Positions 36,525 through 45,599 of a DNA stretch of 64,000 nt are shown here, piece after piece; the first letter of the stretch is position 1, and every line of letters starts with the position of its first letter. The stretch lies in assembly GCF_002514735.1 (NCBI RefSeq), contig NZ_KZ300476.1, positions 124,001-188,000 of the forward strand, in the 5' to 3' direction. The translations under genes and the position numbers were made by a program. Source of the DNA: Sediminicola luteus. Lineage in GTDB: Bacteria > Bacteroidota > Bacteroidia > Flavobacteriales > Flavobacteriaceae. The notes beneath the pieces are model-generated. The model made no database searches. It was not told the origin of the DNA and saw nothing but the letters and a program-made list of their open reading frames with translations.

Positions 36525-37059
36525 AGAATTCTGTCGTTTTGGTTTGTTATTTAGTTGATCCCTGGATACAAATTACCCATGGGTGTCAACAAAGCTATCC
36601 CATCACCTTTCAAAACATCTCAAATATCTTGTTAATAATGCGTTATATATTATCACATCATTAAAGGAAATAGGGATATTTTTACGAAAAATGTTAATAT
36701 AAACTTAGTATTGGAGATTTGGGCAATTCTTAGAATTTGTAGAATATGCATGCCGAAAACAGAAAAAAGAACTAAAAACCGAATATCGCTTAAGACCTCT
36801 AAAACAACCATTTAAACACCATAAAACAGCTTTTAAACATCTATAATCATCCGCCGGAGACTTACAAACAAAACAACCCATCAAAATAACCGAAAACGCA
36901 ATACAACTACAGTTTCAGTATCATTTTAAAATTAATTTAAAGAGATCGTTACGAAATCGTAAATAATCAATTCGAAACAAAAAGTCAAAATACGGCAACA
37001 ACTTGAACTCAAAACGTCAAAAAACCATCATAACAAAATCCAAACTTTAAGAGACACGA
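36525..37059. other. Large AT-rich divergent regulatory region
   Basis: A 535-base gap without a supported gene, between the PUL (minus) and the PqaA-led cluster (plus). It contains long A-rich runs towards the plus-strand gene, the 10-bp palindrome ACCCATGGGT at 36575-36584, AACAAACCAAAAC next to the PKD gene start, and TGTTAATA...TATTATCACATCA around 36630-36662, resembling the sequence TATTACATCA in the AraC divergent region. The promoters of both transcripts must be here, but no box with proper spacing was resolved. Confidence 0.5.
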
Positions 37060-38415
37060 ATGAAATTAACACTGAAATATGTTCTGACCCTCTCCCTATT
37101 TGTAATGGGACAACTCATCTATGGTCAAACAGAAAGCAACACCCAACCAGAAAACGCACTACGTCATTACTTAAACAATGGCGACACGCATTATACCTAC
37201 GAAGTCAAAAAGAAATACGAACTAGGTACGGTAACTGCCTATGACTTATTATTGACATCGCAAAAATGGCGCGAACATCTTTGGCAACATCAATTGACCA
37301 TATTGGTGCCGGAAAAACTAAAATATACAGGAGCCTTACTTTTTATTACCGGAGGTAGTGTTAATGAAGATGGCCCAAAATGGAAAAAAGAAGATGATGG
37401 TACCACGAAGCGCTTTGCCCAATTGGCCGAGATCAACCAAGCCGTAACGGCTATTGTTCGACAGACCCCGAAACAACCGCTGTACGATGGTTTGGTAGAA
37501 GACCAGCTTATTTCCTTTACCCTTCATAATTTTAGGAGCAGCAAAGATTACAGCTGGCCCCTTCTGTTCCCTATGGTAAAAAGTGCCGTTAGGGCCATGG
37601 ATGCCGTACAGGATTTCTCCAAGAAAACCTTTAAGCATAGCATAGATGGCTTTACGGTTTCCGGAGCCTCAAAAAGAGGATGGACCACCTGGCTTACCGG
37701 TGCCAACGACCCCAGGGTCAAGGCCATTGGCCCCATGGTGATCGATGTATTGAATATGCCGGTAAGTTTAGATTACCAACTGGAGGCCTGGCAAGAATAC
37801 AGCATTCAGATCGAAGACTATACCAAACTGGAAATCCCCCAACAGGTTAGCTCGCCCGACGGCAATGCCTTGACCACCATGATCGACCCGTATTCGTATC
37901 GCAAAGATCTAACCATGCCTAAATTGATATTTATTGGCACCAATGACGAATATTGGCCGGTAGATGCCATCAAAAACTATATTGAAGACATTCCAGGTGA
38001 TAATTTTGTGCACTATACCCCAAATGCCGGACATGATCTGGCCGGTGGTGAAGAAGCCTTAAAATCGTTGAGTGGCTTTTGGGCAAACACCTTACGTAAA
38101 AACGATTATCCGGATTTGAACTACAAAATAAATACAACTGCAACCTCGGCTACCTTAGAGGTTGAGGGCAGTACCGATGCCCTTATCGGAGCCTATGTTT
38201 GGTCGGCCACCTCTACCGATCGCGATTTTAGGGACGAGGAATTCAGTGCCCAAAAACTATCGGTAGGCAAATCCAAGTCCATCAGCCATACTTTTAATTT
38301 CCCCAAAAAGGGATACAAAGCCCTATATATAGATTTGGAATACCAATCGCCAAGCGGAGGTACGTATACCAAAAGCACCCGAATGTATTTAATGGATGAC
38401 GATGAAGTCCTTTAA
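37060..38415 (+). CDS. PhoPQ-activated pathogenicity-related (PqaA-like) alpha/beta hydrolase
   Basis: A 451-aa secreted protein (signal peptide to about LIYGQ) of the PqaA family. The hydrolase core is seen as GFTVSGASKRGWTTWL with nucleophile serine in G-A-S-K-R-G, the acid in IGTNDEYWPVDA and histidine in PNAGHDLAGGE. The C-terminal ~100 residues form a beta domain. Despite the family name, no virulence role is implied; substrate is unknown. Its stop overlaps the start of the next hydrolase by 20 bases, indicating coupling. First gene of a seven-gene plus-strand cluster. Confidence 0.85.
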   Translation: MKLTLKYVLTLSLFVMGQLIYGQTESNTQPENALRHYLNNGDTHYTYEVKKKYELGTVTAYDLLLTSQKWREHLWQHQLTILVPEKLKYTGALLFITGGSVNEDGPKWKKEDDGTTKRFAQLAEINQAVTAIVRQTPKQPLYDGLVEDQLISFTLHNFRSSKDYSWPLLFPMVKSAVRAMDAVQDFSKKTFKHSIDGFTVSGASKRGWTTWLTGANDPRVKAIGPMVIDVLNMPVSLDYQLEAWQEYSIQIEDYTKLEIPQQVSSPDGNALTTMIDPYSYRKDLTMPKLIFIGTNDEYWPVDAIKNYIEDIPGDNFVHYTPNAGHDLAGGEEALKSLSGFWANTLRKNDYPDLNYKINTTATSATLEVEGSTDALIGAYVWSATSTDRDFRDEEFSAQKLSVGKSKSISHTFNFPKKGYKALYIDLEYQSPSGGTYTKSTRMYLMDDDEVL

Positions 38416-39307
38416 AAAAGTACTTTTTATAGGCCTATTGTTAATAGGTCTTACCGTTGCAGTAATTTACGTTTTCGCCCAACCAGCTACGGCCTTACCT
38501 GTGCTTTCTTATTACGATTACGATAAGGCCCTCCCCCTTCAGGTTAAACAAAGCCCTTGGGATACGCTGGCTACACATTATCAAAAAAAACTGGTTTATA
38601 CCAGCGTACATAATAAACAGGTAACGGCCCTGTTGAGCGTACCCAAGGAAGGTGATGGCCCCCAAAAGACCATTATGCTTTTACATGGGCTAGGCGATCA
38701 TAAGCAGGTAGATTATATTGAGGCGGCCCATAACCTATTTATAGACAAGGGTTATGCCGTTTTCCGAATAGATATTGCCAACCACGGGGATCGTTTTGAG
38801 CAGGATCTGAAATTTGATCTAACCGGCCCACATAGGTACTGGACCCGAAATATGGTAGCCCAAACCGTTTTTGACTTGCGCCGAGGGGTAGATTTACTGG
38901 AGCAACATAAAGAAATTGACCCCAACCGTATAGGCTTTTACGGTATAAGCCTTGGGGGAATTACCGGGACCCTCTTCTCGGGGGTTGAACCTAGAATAAA
39001 GGCAAGTGTGATCGTTATCGCCGGAGGGCAATTGAACCTATTATATGGGGAAGATGCCCTGGATTCCGAAGCCAAAGAATTTGTTAGTGTCATAGAACCC
39101 TTGAATTTTGTGGAGGCTATTTCACCCCGTCCCCTATTGATGCTCAATGCGGAAGAAGACGAGGTAATCCTGCCCATGATGAGTACATTATTATACAACA
39201 AAGCCAAAGAACCCAAGAAGATCATCTGGTATCCGGCCAAACATAAAACCATACCCCAACCCGATGTTTATCTGGAAGGGGTAAACTGGTATAACACACA
39301 TTTATAA
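38396..39307 (+). CDS. Alpha/beta hydrolase (dienelactone hydrolase/esterase-like), exported
   Basis: A 303-aa protein with an N-terminal hydrophobic segment (VLFIGLLLIGLTVAVIYVF), so membrane-anchored or secreted. The alpha/beta-hydrolase core has oxyanion-loop LLHGLGDHKQ, nucleophile elbow YGISLGGITG, acid in NAEEDEVILP and histidine near AKHKTIP. Probably an esterase acting on a sugar or lipid ester. ATG 38396 overlaps the PqaA-like gene by 20 bases; ATG 38402 is an equally good start. It precedes a YdjC-like deacetylase. Confidence 0.82.
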   Translation: MTMKSFKKVLFIGLLLIGLTVAVIYVFAQPATALPVLSYYDYDKALPLQVKQSPWDTLATHYQKKLVYTSVHNKQVTALLSVPKEGDGPQKTIMLLHGLGDHKQVDYIEAAHNLFIDKGYAVFRIDIANHGDRFEQDLKFDLTGPHRYWTRNMVAQTVFDLRRGVDLLEQHKEIDPNRIGFYGISLGGITGTLFSGVEPRIKASVIVIAGGQLNLLYGEDALDSEAKEFVSVIEPLNFVEAISPRPLLMLNAEEDEVILPMMSTLLYNKAKEPKKIIWYPAKHKTIPQPDVYLEGVNWYNTHL

Positions 39308-39328
39308 TCCATTACAAACCCAACGACA

Positions 39329-40339
39329 ATGAAATTTGTTACCCGAAAACCTGTTCACTTTTTATTCGCCCTAGCCATGGCCGCCCTTTTAGGAAGCTGT
39401 AAAACCGAAAAGAAAGAAACGAAAAACACCATAGCCGAAACCACGGAAGCACCAGCCAATTGGGCCGAACGCTTGGGGTACCCCAAAGGCGCCAAAGTAT
39501 TAATGCTACATTCCGATGATGTTGGTATGTGTGAGGAAGCCAACCAAGCGACCGAAGCCTATTTGGACAAAGGACTGATACAATCGGCGGCCATTATGAT
39601 TCCATGCCCCAATGCCAAAGCCTTCGTAGATTGGGCCATTGCCAACCCCAAACAAGACGTAGGCCTTCATTTAACCTTGACCAGCGAATGGAAGACCTAC
39701 CGTTGGAGCAGTGTAACCCCAAAAGATTCGGTACCCGGTTTACACGACCCCGAAGGAAAAATGTGGCGTAGCGTACCCGAAGTGGTTATGAATGCGAGTC
39801 CGGCCGAGATTGAAAAAGAGGTACGTGCGCAAATCGAACAATCTATCGCTTGGGGCTACCGCCCCGATCATATCGACACCCATATGGGTACCCTATACGG
39901 CCATCCTGCGTTTGTAGAGGTGTTTTTTAGGGTAGCCCAAGAATACGGTATTCCGGCCAATGCCATAGACCTATCGAACGCCAAGGTGGTAGAAAAATTC
40001 AAGGGTCAGGGCTATCCGTTGACCGACGAGGTGGTAGCTTTGGCCAATGGGTACACGCTACCGAAATTGGACGACTTTACCAGTGTGCCCAAAGGAGACA
40101 CCTATGAAGAAAAAATACAGAACTTTAAAGATTTGGTCATGGGCTTGGATGCAGGGATTACCGAAATCATCTTTCACCCATCGGTAGAAACCGAGAACCT
40201 AAAAACCATTACCAACTCTTGGCAACAACGTTCTTGGGAGGCCCAAATGTTCGCCGATCCTGACTTAATCGCATTTTTTAAGGAACAAAACATCATTTTC
40301 ACGAATTGGAAAGAAATGATGGCCCGGCATAACAAATAA
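39329..40339 (+). CDS. YdjC/ChbG-family carbohydrate deacetylase, lipoprotein
   Basis: A 336-aa lipoprotein: signal with lipobox LLGSC and the tail KTEKKETK after the cysteine. The mature part is a YdjC/ChbG-like fold: metal motif MLHSDDVGMC (the aspartates), DHIDTHMGTLYGHP with metal histidine, GLHLTLTSEW and EIIFHPS. ChbG-type enzymes deacetylate N-acetyl sugars of oligosaccharides; a lipoprotein version acts outside the cytoplasm. The same C-K-T-E-K-K start of the mature protein occurs in the BNR lipoprotein two genes later. Confidence 0.85.
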   Translation: MKFVTRKPVHFLFALAMAALLGSCKTEKKETKNTIAETTEAPANWAERLGYPKGAKVLMLHSDDVGMCEEANQATEAYLDKGLIQSAAIMIPCPNAKAFVDWAIANPKQDVGLHLTLTSEWKTYRWSSVTPKDSVPGLHDPEGKMWRSVPEVVMNASPAEIEKEVRAQIEQSIAWGYRPDHIDTHMGTLYGHPAFVEVFFRVAQEYGIPANAIDLSNAKVVEKFKGQGYPLTDEVVALANGYTLPKLDDFTSVPKGDTYEEKIQNFKDLVMGLDAGITEIIFHPSVETENLKTITNSWQQRSWEAQMFADPDLIAFFKEQNIIFTNWKEMMARHNK

Positions 40340-40483
40340 CCTACAGCAAATGGCCTACAGGTACAAGTTAGTGAAATCGACCCTAGATAGATGTCAATAA
40401 ACCATAAGATTCTTCTAAGAAAAAAGTGGTTGGTCTTGGCCCAAAAAGAGTATTTTGTAGCACACTAAAACCTAAAACAAAGC

Positions 40484-41344
40484 ATGAATAGTACTTCAGG
40501 TATCATCTTGGCGATTTCGCTGATCATTATTATGTTCGGTATGGGGCTTTCCCTGACCCTCAACGATTTTAAACGAACCTTAATTTACCCCAAAGCCGTT
40601 ATCATCGGACTGATCAGTCAAATGATTATTTTACCCCTAATAGGCTATGCCATTGCCGTTGGTTTGGGACTTTCGGCTACATCCTCTATCGGAATCATGC
40701 TTTTAGCGGCTTGTCCGGGTGGGCCTACTTCCAATATGTTGGCTTATTTGGCCAAAGGTGATTTGGCGCTATCGGTATCCCTAACAGCCATTTCGAGTAT
40801 CATTACCATTTTTAGTATTCCCTTGATCGTGCAATTGGCCCTGATTGAATTTGCTAACCAAAGCCAGTTGATCAATGTAGATGCCATAACCATGATCAAG
40901 CAGTTGGTCGTTGTGGTAATCCTTCCCATTTCCTTGGGGATGTTAATCAATGCGAAAAAACCGGAATTCGCAGCCAAAATGGAACGCCCCGTTAAAATCG
41001 CTTCGGCCGTCATATTTGTCTTGGTAGTGATTGGGGTAGTCATCAGCATACGAGAGGTGTTTATGGATTACCTTAAAGAAGCTGGTATTCCTGCCATTTT
41101 ACTCAACCTAACTACCATGGCCATCGGATTTACCCTAGCGGTATTGTTTAAACTTAATCGCCCACAAGCGGTAAGTATCTCTATTGAATCGGGCATACAA
41201 AACGGCACTTTGGCCATAACCTTAGCTACCATTGCACTTAACAATGCCGAATACTCGATTGTTCCGGCCATTTATAGCCTGCTCATGTTCGGTACGGCAA
41301 CATTGGTCATTGTATTCCGCAAAAAGCTGGGTATAACCACTTAA
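40484..41344 (+). CDS. Bile acid:sodium symporter (BASS/SBF) family transporter
   Basis: A 286-aa inner-membrane protein with about nine or ten helices. Family marks: MFGMGLSLTLNDF, a helix pair containing LLAACPGGPTSNMLAYLAKGDLALSVSLT (cited in part: AACPGGPTSNMLAYLAKGD) and ESGIQNGTLAITLA, both of which in BASS proteins line the sodium and substrate crossover. BASS members import organic anions such as bile acids, pantoate or pyruvate with sodium. Here it sits between a deacetylase and a BNR lipoprotein, so it may import an acidic product of this cluster. Confidence 0.9.
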   Translation: MNSTSGIILAISLIIIMFGMGLSLTLNDFKRTLIYPKAVIIGLISQMIILPLIGYAIAVGLGLSATSSIGIMLLAACPGGPTSNMLAYLAKGDLALSVSLTAISSIITIFSIPLIVQLALIEFANQSQLINVDAITMIKQLVVVVILPISLGMLINAKKPEFAAKMERPVKIASAVIFVLVVIGVVISIREVFMDYLKEAGIPAILLNLTTMAIGFTLAVLFKLNRPQAVSISIESGIQNGTLAITLATIALNNAEYSIVPAIYSLLMFGTATLVIVFRKKLGITT

Positions 41345-41364
41345 TCAACCCAAGACAATCAGAC

Positions 41365-41376
41365 ACCAAACCAAAC
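41365..41376 (+). promoter_or_regulatory. ACCAAACCAAAC leader element before the BNR lipoprotein
   Basis: The 12-mer common to the susC and 721-aa leaders occurs here on the plus strand, 10 bases before the ATG at 41387. Confidence 0.4.
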
Positions 41377-41386
41377 GCATTACAAT

Positions 41387-42466
41387 ATGAAATCAATTAC
41401 CACAATCCTCTTAGCCAGTTTACTGATACTGTCTTGCAAAACGGAGAAAAAGAAAGAAACCGAATCTCCCCAAGAACCGAAAACCGTGGTTTTGGAAGAG
41501 TTTATCTACGCCCAAGACCAAGCCCCTACCCCAGAATGCCATGCCTCTACCATAGCCGAAAGCAATGGGGTATTGGTGGCCTCGTGGTTCGGGGGTACCA
41601 AAGAAAAAAACAAGGATGTGGGTATATGGGTCTCCCGTAAGACCGATGGGGCCTGGAGTACACCTGTAGAGGTGGTAAACGGCATTCAGGAAGACGGTAG
41701 CCGACACCCCTGCTGGAACCCAGTATTGTTCAAACCCAAAGATGGCCCTTTATACCTCTACTACAAAGTGGGTCCAAACCCAAGGGAATGGTGGGGGCTT
41801 TATGTGACTTCTACCGATAATGGGAAAAGTTGGTCGGAGCCTGTGGCCCTACCGGAAGGCATATTAGGCCCAATAAAGAACCAACCTATACAATTGGCCG
41901 ATGGAACTATACTCTCCCCTTCGAGTACCGAAAGCAAGACCGAAGGCTGGAAAATACATGTAGAGCGTTTGGACCAAGGAAGTACGGAGTGGACCAAAAC
42001 CGAATCTTTAAACGATGCTGCTGAATTTGGGGCCATTCAACCGGCCATACTCGATTATGGCAATGGCAAATTACAAATGCTAAGCCGTACCAAAAATGAA
42101 GTGGTTACCGAAAACTGGTCCGAAGACCACGGAAAAACCTGGGGGCCCATGACAGCCATGGAATTACCCAACCCCAATTCGGGAATCGATGCCATGAGCT
42201 TGGCCAATGGCACCCAAATTTTGATCTACAACCCCACCAACAAAAATTGGGGCGATCGTGTACCCTTAAGTGTGGGCACCTCTACCGATGGCAAAAGCTG
42301 GAAGCGGGTTTTAGACCTAGAACCCCTAACCGAAACCACGGACCGCGAAGGTGAAGAGTACTCCTACCCCACCGTTATACAATCTTCAGACGGCTTGGTA
42401 CATGTAGTCTACACCTACAACCGAAAAACGGTAAAACATGTGGTCATAAATCCCAAACAATTATAA
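41387..42466 (+). CDS. BNR-repeat (sialidase-fold) lipoprotein
   Basis: A 359-aa lipoprotein (lipobox LILSC, C17) with a six-bladed sialidase-like propeller. Asp boxes: STDNGKSW, SEDHGKTW and STDGKSW. An early CHASTIAESNGVLVASWFGG and CWNPVLFKPKDGPLYLYYK correspond to matching segments of the protein at 29158, so the two are related. No FRIP motif or clear arginine triad was identified. It may be a glycosidase or polysaccharide-binding propeller with a new specificity. The next gene starts 6 bases later. Confidence 0.8.
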   Translation: MKSITTILLASLLILSCKTEKKKETESPQEPKTVVLEEFIYAQDQAPTPECHASTIAESNGVLVASWFGGTKEKNKDVGIWVSRKTDGAWSTPVEVVNGIQEDGSRHPCWNPVLFKPKDGPLYLYYKVGPNPREWWGLYVTSTDNGKSWSEPVALPEGILGPIKNQPIQLADGTILSPSSTESKTEGWKIHVERLDQGSTEWTKTESLNDAAEFGAIQPAILDYGNGKLQMLSRTKNEVVTENWSEDHGKTWGPMTAMELPNPNSGIDAMSLANGTQILIYNPTNKNWGDRVPLSVGTSTDGKSWKRVLDLEPLTETTDREGEEYSYPTVIQSSDGLVHVVYTYNRKTVKHVVINPKQL

Positions 42467-42472
42467 ACCCCA

Positions 42473-43879
42473 ATGAAAAAGCTGCTTCGTATTGGGTTAA
42501 GGTTACTGGGCGTATTGGTCCTTTTATTGCTGATAGTGGTTTTCGTTTCGGTGGAAAAAATCGAGACCGACCCTTATTTTGAAAGCCAATATTACGAAAA
42601 CACCCAAGCCCGCTTGGCCGATATCAAAACCAACCTAAACTTGGAAACCGCTCCCCTGGAAGTTGGGTTTGCCGCGATAGATATCACCCCTAAACTCACC
42701 GAAGGACCTGAAAACCCCTTGTCTGGCAGTTTTAAACAAGTGCGGTTGGCCGGTTATGGCGATGGACAAATGGCCACCGGCACCCACGATTCCCTAATGG
42801 CCAAGGCCACTGCCCTTAAAGTAGGTGCCGAAGTTACGATTTTGGTCAGCGGCGATTTGTTGCTAATACCCGAGAATGTTGTAGACAATATTATGGAGCG
42901 GCTCAGGGAAACCTCTGGCATAAAACGTGAGCAGCTATTTTTTGGGGCCACACATACCCATGCCAGTATAGGTAATATAGTGCCCGGTTATATCGGAAAA
43001 CAATTCGGCGGCGACTATCAAGAAGGTATGGTCGATTGGTTGGGCCAACAATTCAGCAAGGTGATACTTGCCGCCCTAGACGACCTAAAACCAAGTAAAA
43101 TGGGCTATGGGCATACCAAAATCCCACAATTGATCCGTAACCGTATCATTGGGGAAACCGGGAGGCTTCACGATCAACTCGATGTGGTACGATTGGAACA
43201 AATCGGGGGAAAAAAAGGCATCATTGGCATTTTCGGGGCCCATGCCACCAGTATCAGTACTTGGAACAGTGAATTCAGTGGCGATTATCCCGGGGCTTAT
43301 CAAAGGGCATTATTACAAAAAGGTTGGGACCATAGCCAGTTCTTTGCAGGTACCGTAGGCAGCCACTCCAACAAAGGGGAAGGCAAACGTTTTGAAAAAA
43401 TTGAACGGATGGCCCAGATCTTGGCCGATTCAACCCAACGCATTGCCTTACGAACCCCCTTAGATTCGTTGGTAACCAGTGCTAGGATAAGCTTACCCCT
43501 TGAAATTCCCAAGATCCAAGCTATAAAAATAGCGGACAGTTACCGCTTGGCCCCTTGGTTGGCCAACAAGATTATGCCCGAACGAAAAGCTCATTATCTA
43601 CAAGCCCTTCGCCTAAACGGACTCATTTGGCATACCTCGCCCGTAGAACTCAGCGGTGAGTTTGGAATAGATATGAACAACGCCCTCGAAAATGCGGGTT
43701 ACAGTTCTGTCATCACCAGTTTTAATGGCCAATACCTCGGCTATTCCGTACCCGGAAAATATTATTATTACGACACCTATGAAACCGCCCTCATGGGATG
43801 GTTCGGCCCTAGTATGGGGGAATATATAATGGAGCTCAACTATAGTTTGGCCAACCTTTTAACCGAATCTCGACATTAA
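42473..43879 (+). CDS. Membrane-anchored neutral/alkaline ceramidase-like protein (copy 1)
   Basis: A 468-aa protein with an N-terminal membrane anchor (LRLLGVLVLLLLIVVFVSV). The rest resembles the catalytic part of neutral ceramidases: VGFAAIDITP, GATHTHASIGN and HATSISTWNSEFSGDYPGAY (part). In true ceramidases a serine in N-x-G-D-x-S-P acts as nucleophile; here the comparable stretch reads GTVGSHSN, so the exact chemistry is uncertain. The C-terminal accessory domain of true ceramidases is missing, as the protein is much shorter. It starts 6 bases after the BNR gene and is followed 30 bases later by a paralogue. Confidence 0.75.
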   Translation: MKKLLRIGLRLLGVLVLLLLIVVFVSVEKIETDPYFESQYYENTQARLADIKTNLNLETAPLEVGFAAIDITPKLTEGPENPLSGSFKQVRLAGYGDGQMATGTHDSLMAKATALKVGAEVTILVSGDLLLIPENVVDNIMERLRETSGIKREQLFFGATHTHASIGNIVPGYIGKQFGGDYQEGMVDWLGQQFSKVILAALDDLKPSKMGYGHTKIPQLIRNRIIGETGRLHDQLDVVRLEQIGGKKGIIGIFGAHATSISTWNSEFSGDYPGAYQRALLQKGWDHSQFFAGTVGSHSNKGEGKRFEKIERMAQILADSTQRIALRTPLDSLVTSARISLPLEIPKIQAIKIADSYRLAPWLANKIMPERKAHYLQALRLNGLIWHTSPVELSGEFGIDMNNALENAGYSSVITSFNGQYLGYSVPGKYYYYDTYETALMGWFGPSMGEYIMELNYSLANLLTESRH

Positions 43880-43909
43880 CGAATTACCAACTGACCAAAA
43901 CGCATTCAA

Positions 43910-45469
43910 ATGAAAAAATGGCTTAAACGCATCGGACTATTACTTCTTTTGGGCCTTGTCGCACTTACCATTATGGTATTTTATAATTGGCGCGACCGTT
44001 ATCCGGACTACACCCTCGACCTTCACCTAAAATCGAAAGGGAATGCGGTAATGCAGGTTGGTTTTGCCAAAAAACCGATTACCCCGACCATTGTCGATAC
44101 TTGGAACGATGCCGATGGCAACTTTAAATACGATGAAGATAAAGGCGACACCTATAACGATAACAACAATAACGGTAAGTTCGATGCCTATTGGATTGCC
44201 GGGATGAGTAATGCCAAACCTGCACAAGGCGTGCATGACGATGTGTGGTCGCGTGTCGTGGTTATGGACGATGGCAATACCCGAATGGCCTTGGTCTCTT
44301 TGGACGCCATAGGCTTTTTACATGACGATGTTATCGATATTAGACAAAGAATACCCCAAAATCTAGGGGTAGACTATACGCTGATCGCCTCTACGCATAC
44401 CCATGAGAGCAACGATTTAGTAGGAATATGGGGGCCAGACCCACTACATTCTGGCGTAAATCCGGAAATGCTGGAATATGTAAAAACCCAAACCGTAGCC
44501 GCCATTACCGAAGCCGTGGGCAAGCTAAGACCAGCCGAGTTGGTCTTTGCCGAAGATCGTTCGCAGCGCGACTCCATTCTTATGAAGGATACTCGTAAAC
44601 CCATCGTAAAGGCGACCGGGGTACATGTTATGCAGGCCATTGATGCCCAGACCAAGACCACCTTGGGCACTTTGGTCGACTGGGCCAACCACCCCGAAAC
44701 ATTGTGGAGCAAAAACCTATTGATCAGTTCAGACTACCCGCATTATATCCGTGAGGCTATGGAAAATGGTATCAAAAGCCAAGATAGCCTGATTAAACCC
44801 GGCTTGGGCGGAATCTCAGTATTTTTCTCCGGAGCCATTGGCGGACTAATGGCCCCCCACCCCAGTATCTCCATACCCGATATTGCTAAGGACACCCTCT
44901 ATGCCGAACCCACTTATGAAAAAACCCAAGCCGTTGGCGAACATGTGGCCCTTATGGCCTTGGAAGCCTTGGAACAAAAGGGAGATACCATTGCTAAGAG
45001 CGGTATAGATTTGAGAGCACGTACACTGGAGTTTCCGCTGGACAATACCATGTTCAAGATCGCATCGGCCATTGGTTTGATCAAAATGGGAATGCCTTCC
45101 TATTTTAGCAAACGTTCTGAGGTCGGGGCCATTCGTGTGGGTCCGGCCCTATTTTTGAGTATTCCCGGTGAAATCTATCCCGAAATCGTTTATGGCGGTG
45201 TGGAAGCGCCCCGTGGACGTGAATTTGAGATTGACCCTATTGAAACCCCAAGTATTGAAAGCTTTATCAAGGATAAATACAAATTCTATCTGGGGTTGGC
45301 CAATGACGAGATTGGCTATATCATCCCCAAAAGTGAATGGGATACCAAAAAGCCTTATTTATATCATGACGAACGGGACACCTATGGGGAAGAAAACTCT
45401 CTAGGCCCTGAAACCGGACCCTTGGTGTATTATAACTTATTGGAGGTTATCCGGGATTTGGATGAGTAG
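43910..45469 (+). CDS. Membrane-anchored ceramidase-like protein with calcium-loop-like insert (copy 2)
   Basis: A 519-aa protein: N-terminal membrane anchor (IGLLLLLGLVALTIMVF), then VGFAKKPITPT, like the start of neutral ceramidase domains. An insert at ~66-94 holds two acidic loops, DADGNFKYDED and NDNNNNGKFD, resembling EF-hand or dockerin-like calcium loops. The metal motif ASTHTHESNDLVG follows (H163, H165). In the region of the ceramidase nucleophile it reads GAIGGLMAPH without serine, so it may be catalytically different. Last gene of the plus-strand cluster. Confidence 0.75.
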   Translation: MKKWLKRIGLLLLLGLVALTIMVFYNWRDRYPDYTLDLHLKSKGNAVMQVGFAKKPITPTIVDTWNDADGNFKYDEDKGDTYNDNNNNGKFDAYWIAGMSNAKPAQGVHDDVWSRVVVMDDGNTRMALVSLDAIGFLHDDVIDIRQRIPQNLGVDYTLIASTHTHESNDLVGIWGPDPLHSGVNPEMLEYVKTQTVAAITEAVGKLRPAELVFAEDRSQRDSILMKDTRKPIVKATGVHVMQAIDAQTKTTLGTLVDWANHPETLWSKNLLISSDYPHYIREAMENGIKSQDSLIKPGLGGISVFFSGAIGGLMAPHPSISIPDIAKDTLYAEPTYEKTQAVGEHVALMALEALEQKGDTIAKSGIDLRARTLEFPLDNTMFKIASAIGLIKMGMPSYFSKRSEVGAIRVGPALFLSIPGEIYPEIVYGGVEAPRGREFEIDPIETPSIESFIKDKYKFYLGLANDEIGYIIPKSEWDTKKPYLYHDERDTYGEENSLGPETGPLVYYNLLEVIRDLDE

Positions 45470-45599
45470 TTTAGAACGGACAAGAATTTAAATGTGAGTT
45501 AAGGGATTTCAATGGTGAAGTTACTATTGAAGTTTGTGGTTTGAAGTTTTTCAGATTATCACAATTCAGATTGAATGTGTCTTTGAAACATTACATCAC

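Noticed and set aside
37060-38415. Virulence role suggested by the PqaA family name
   Set aside because: Family name comes from Salmonella regulation; here it is a hydrolase in a sugar or lipid cluster with no virulence context.
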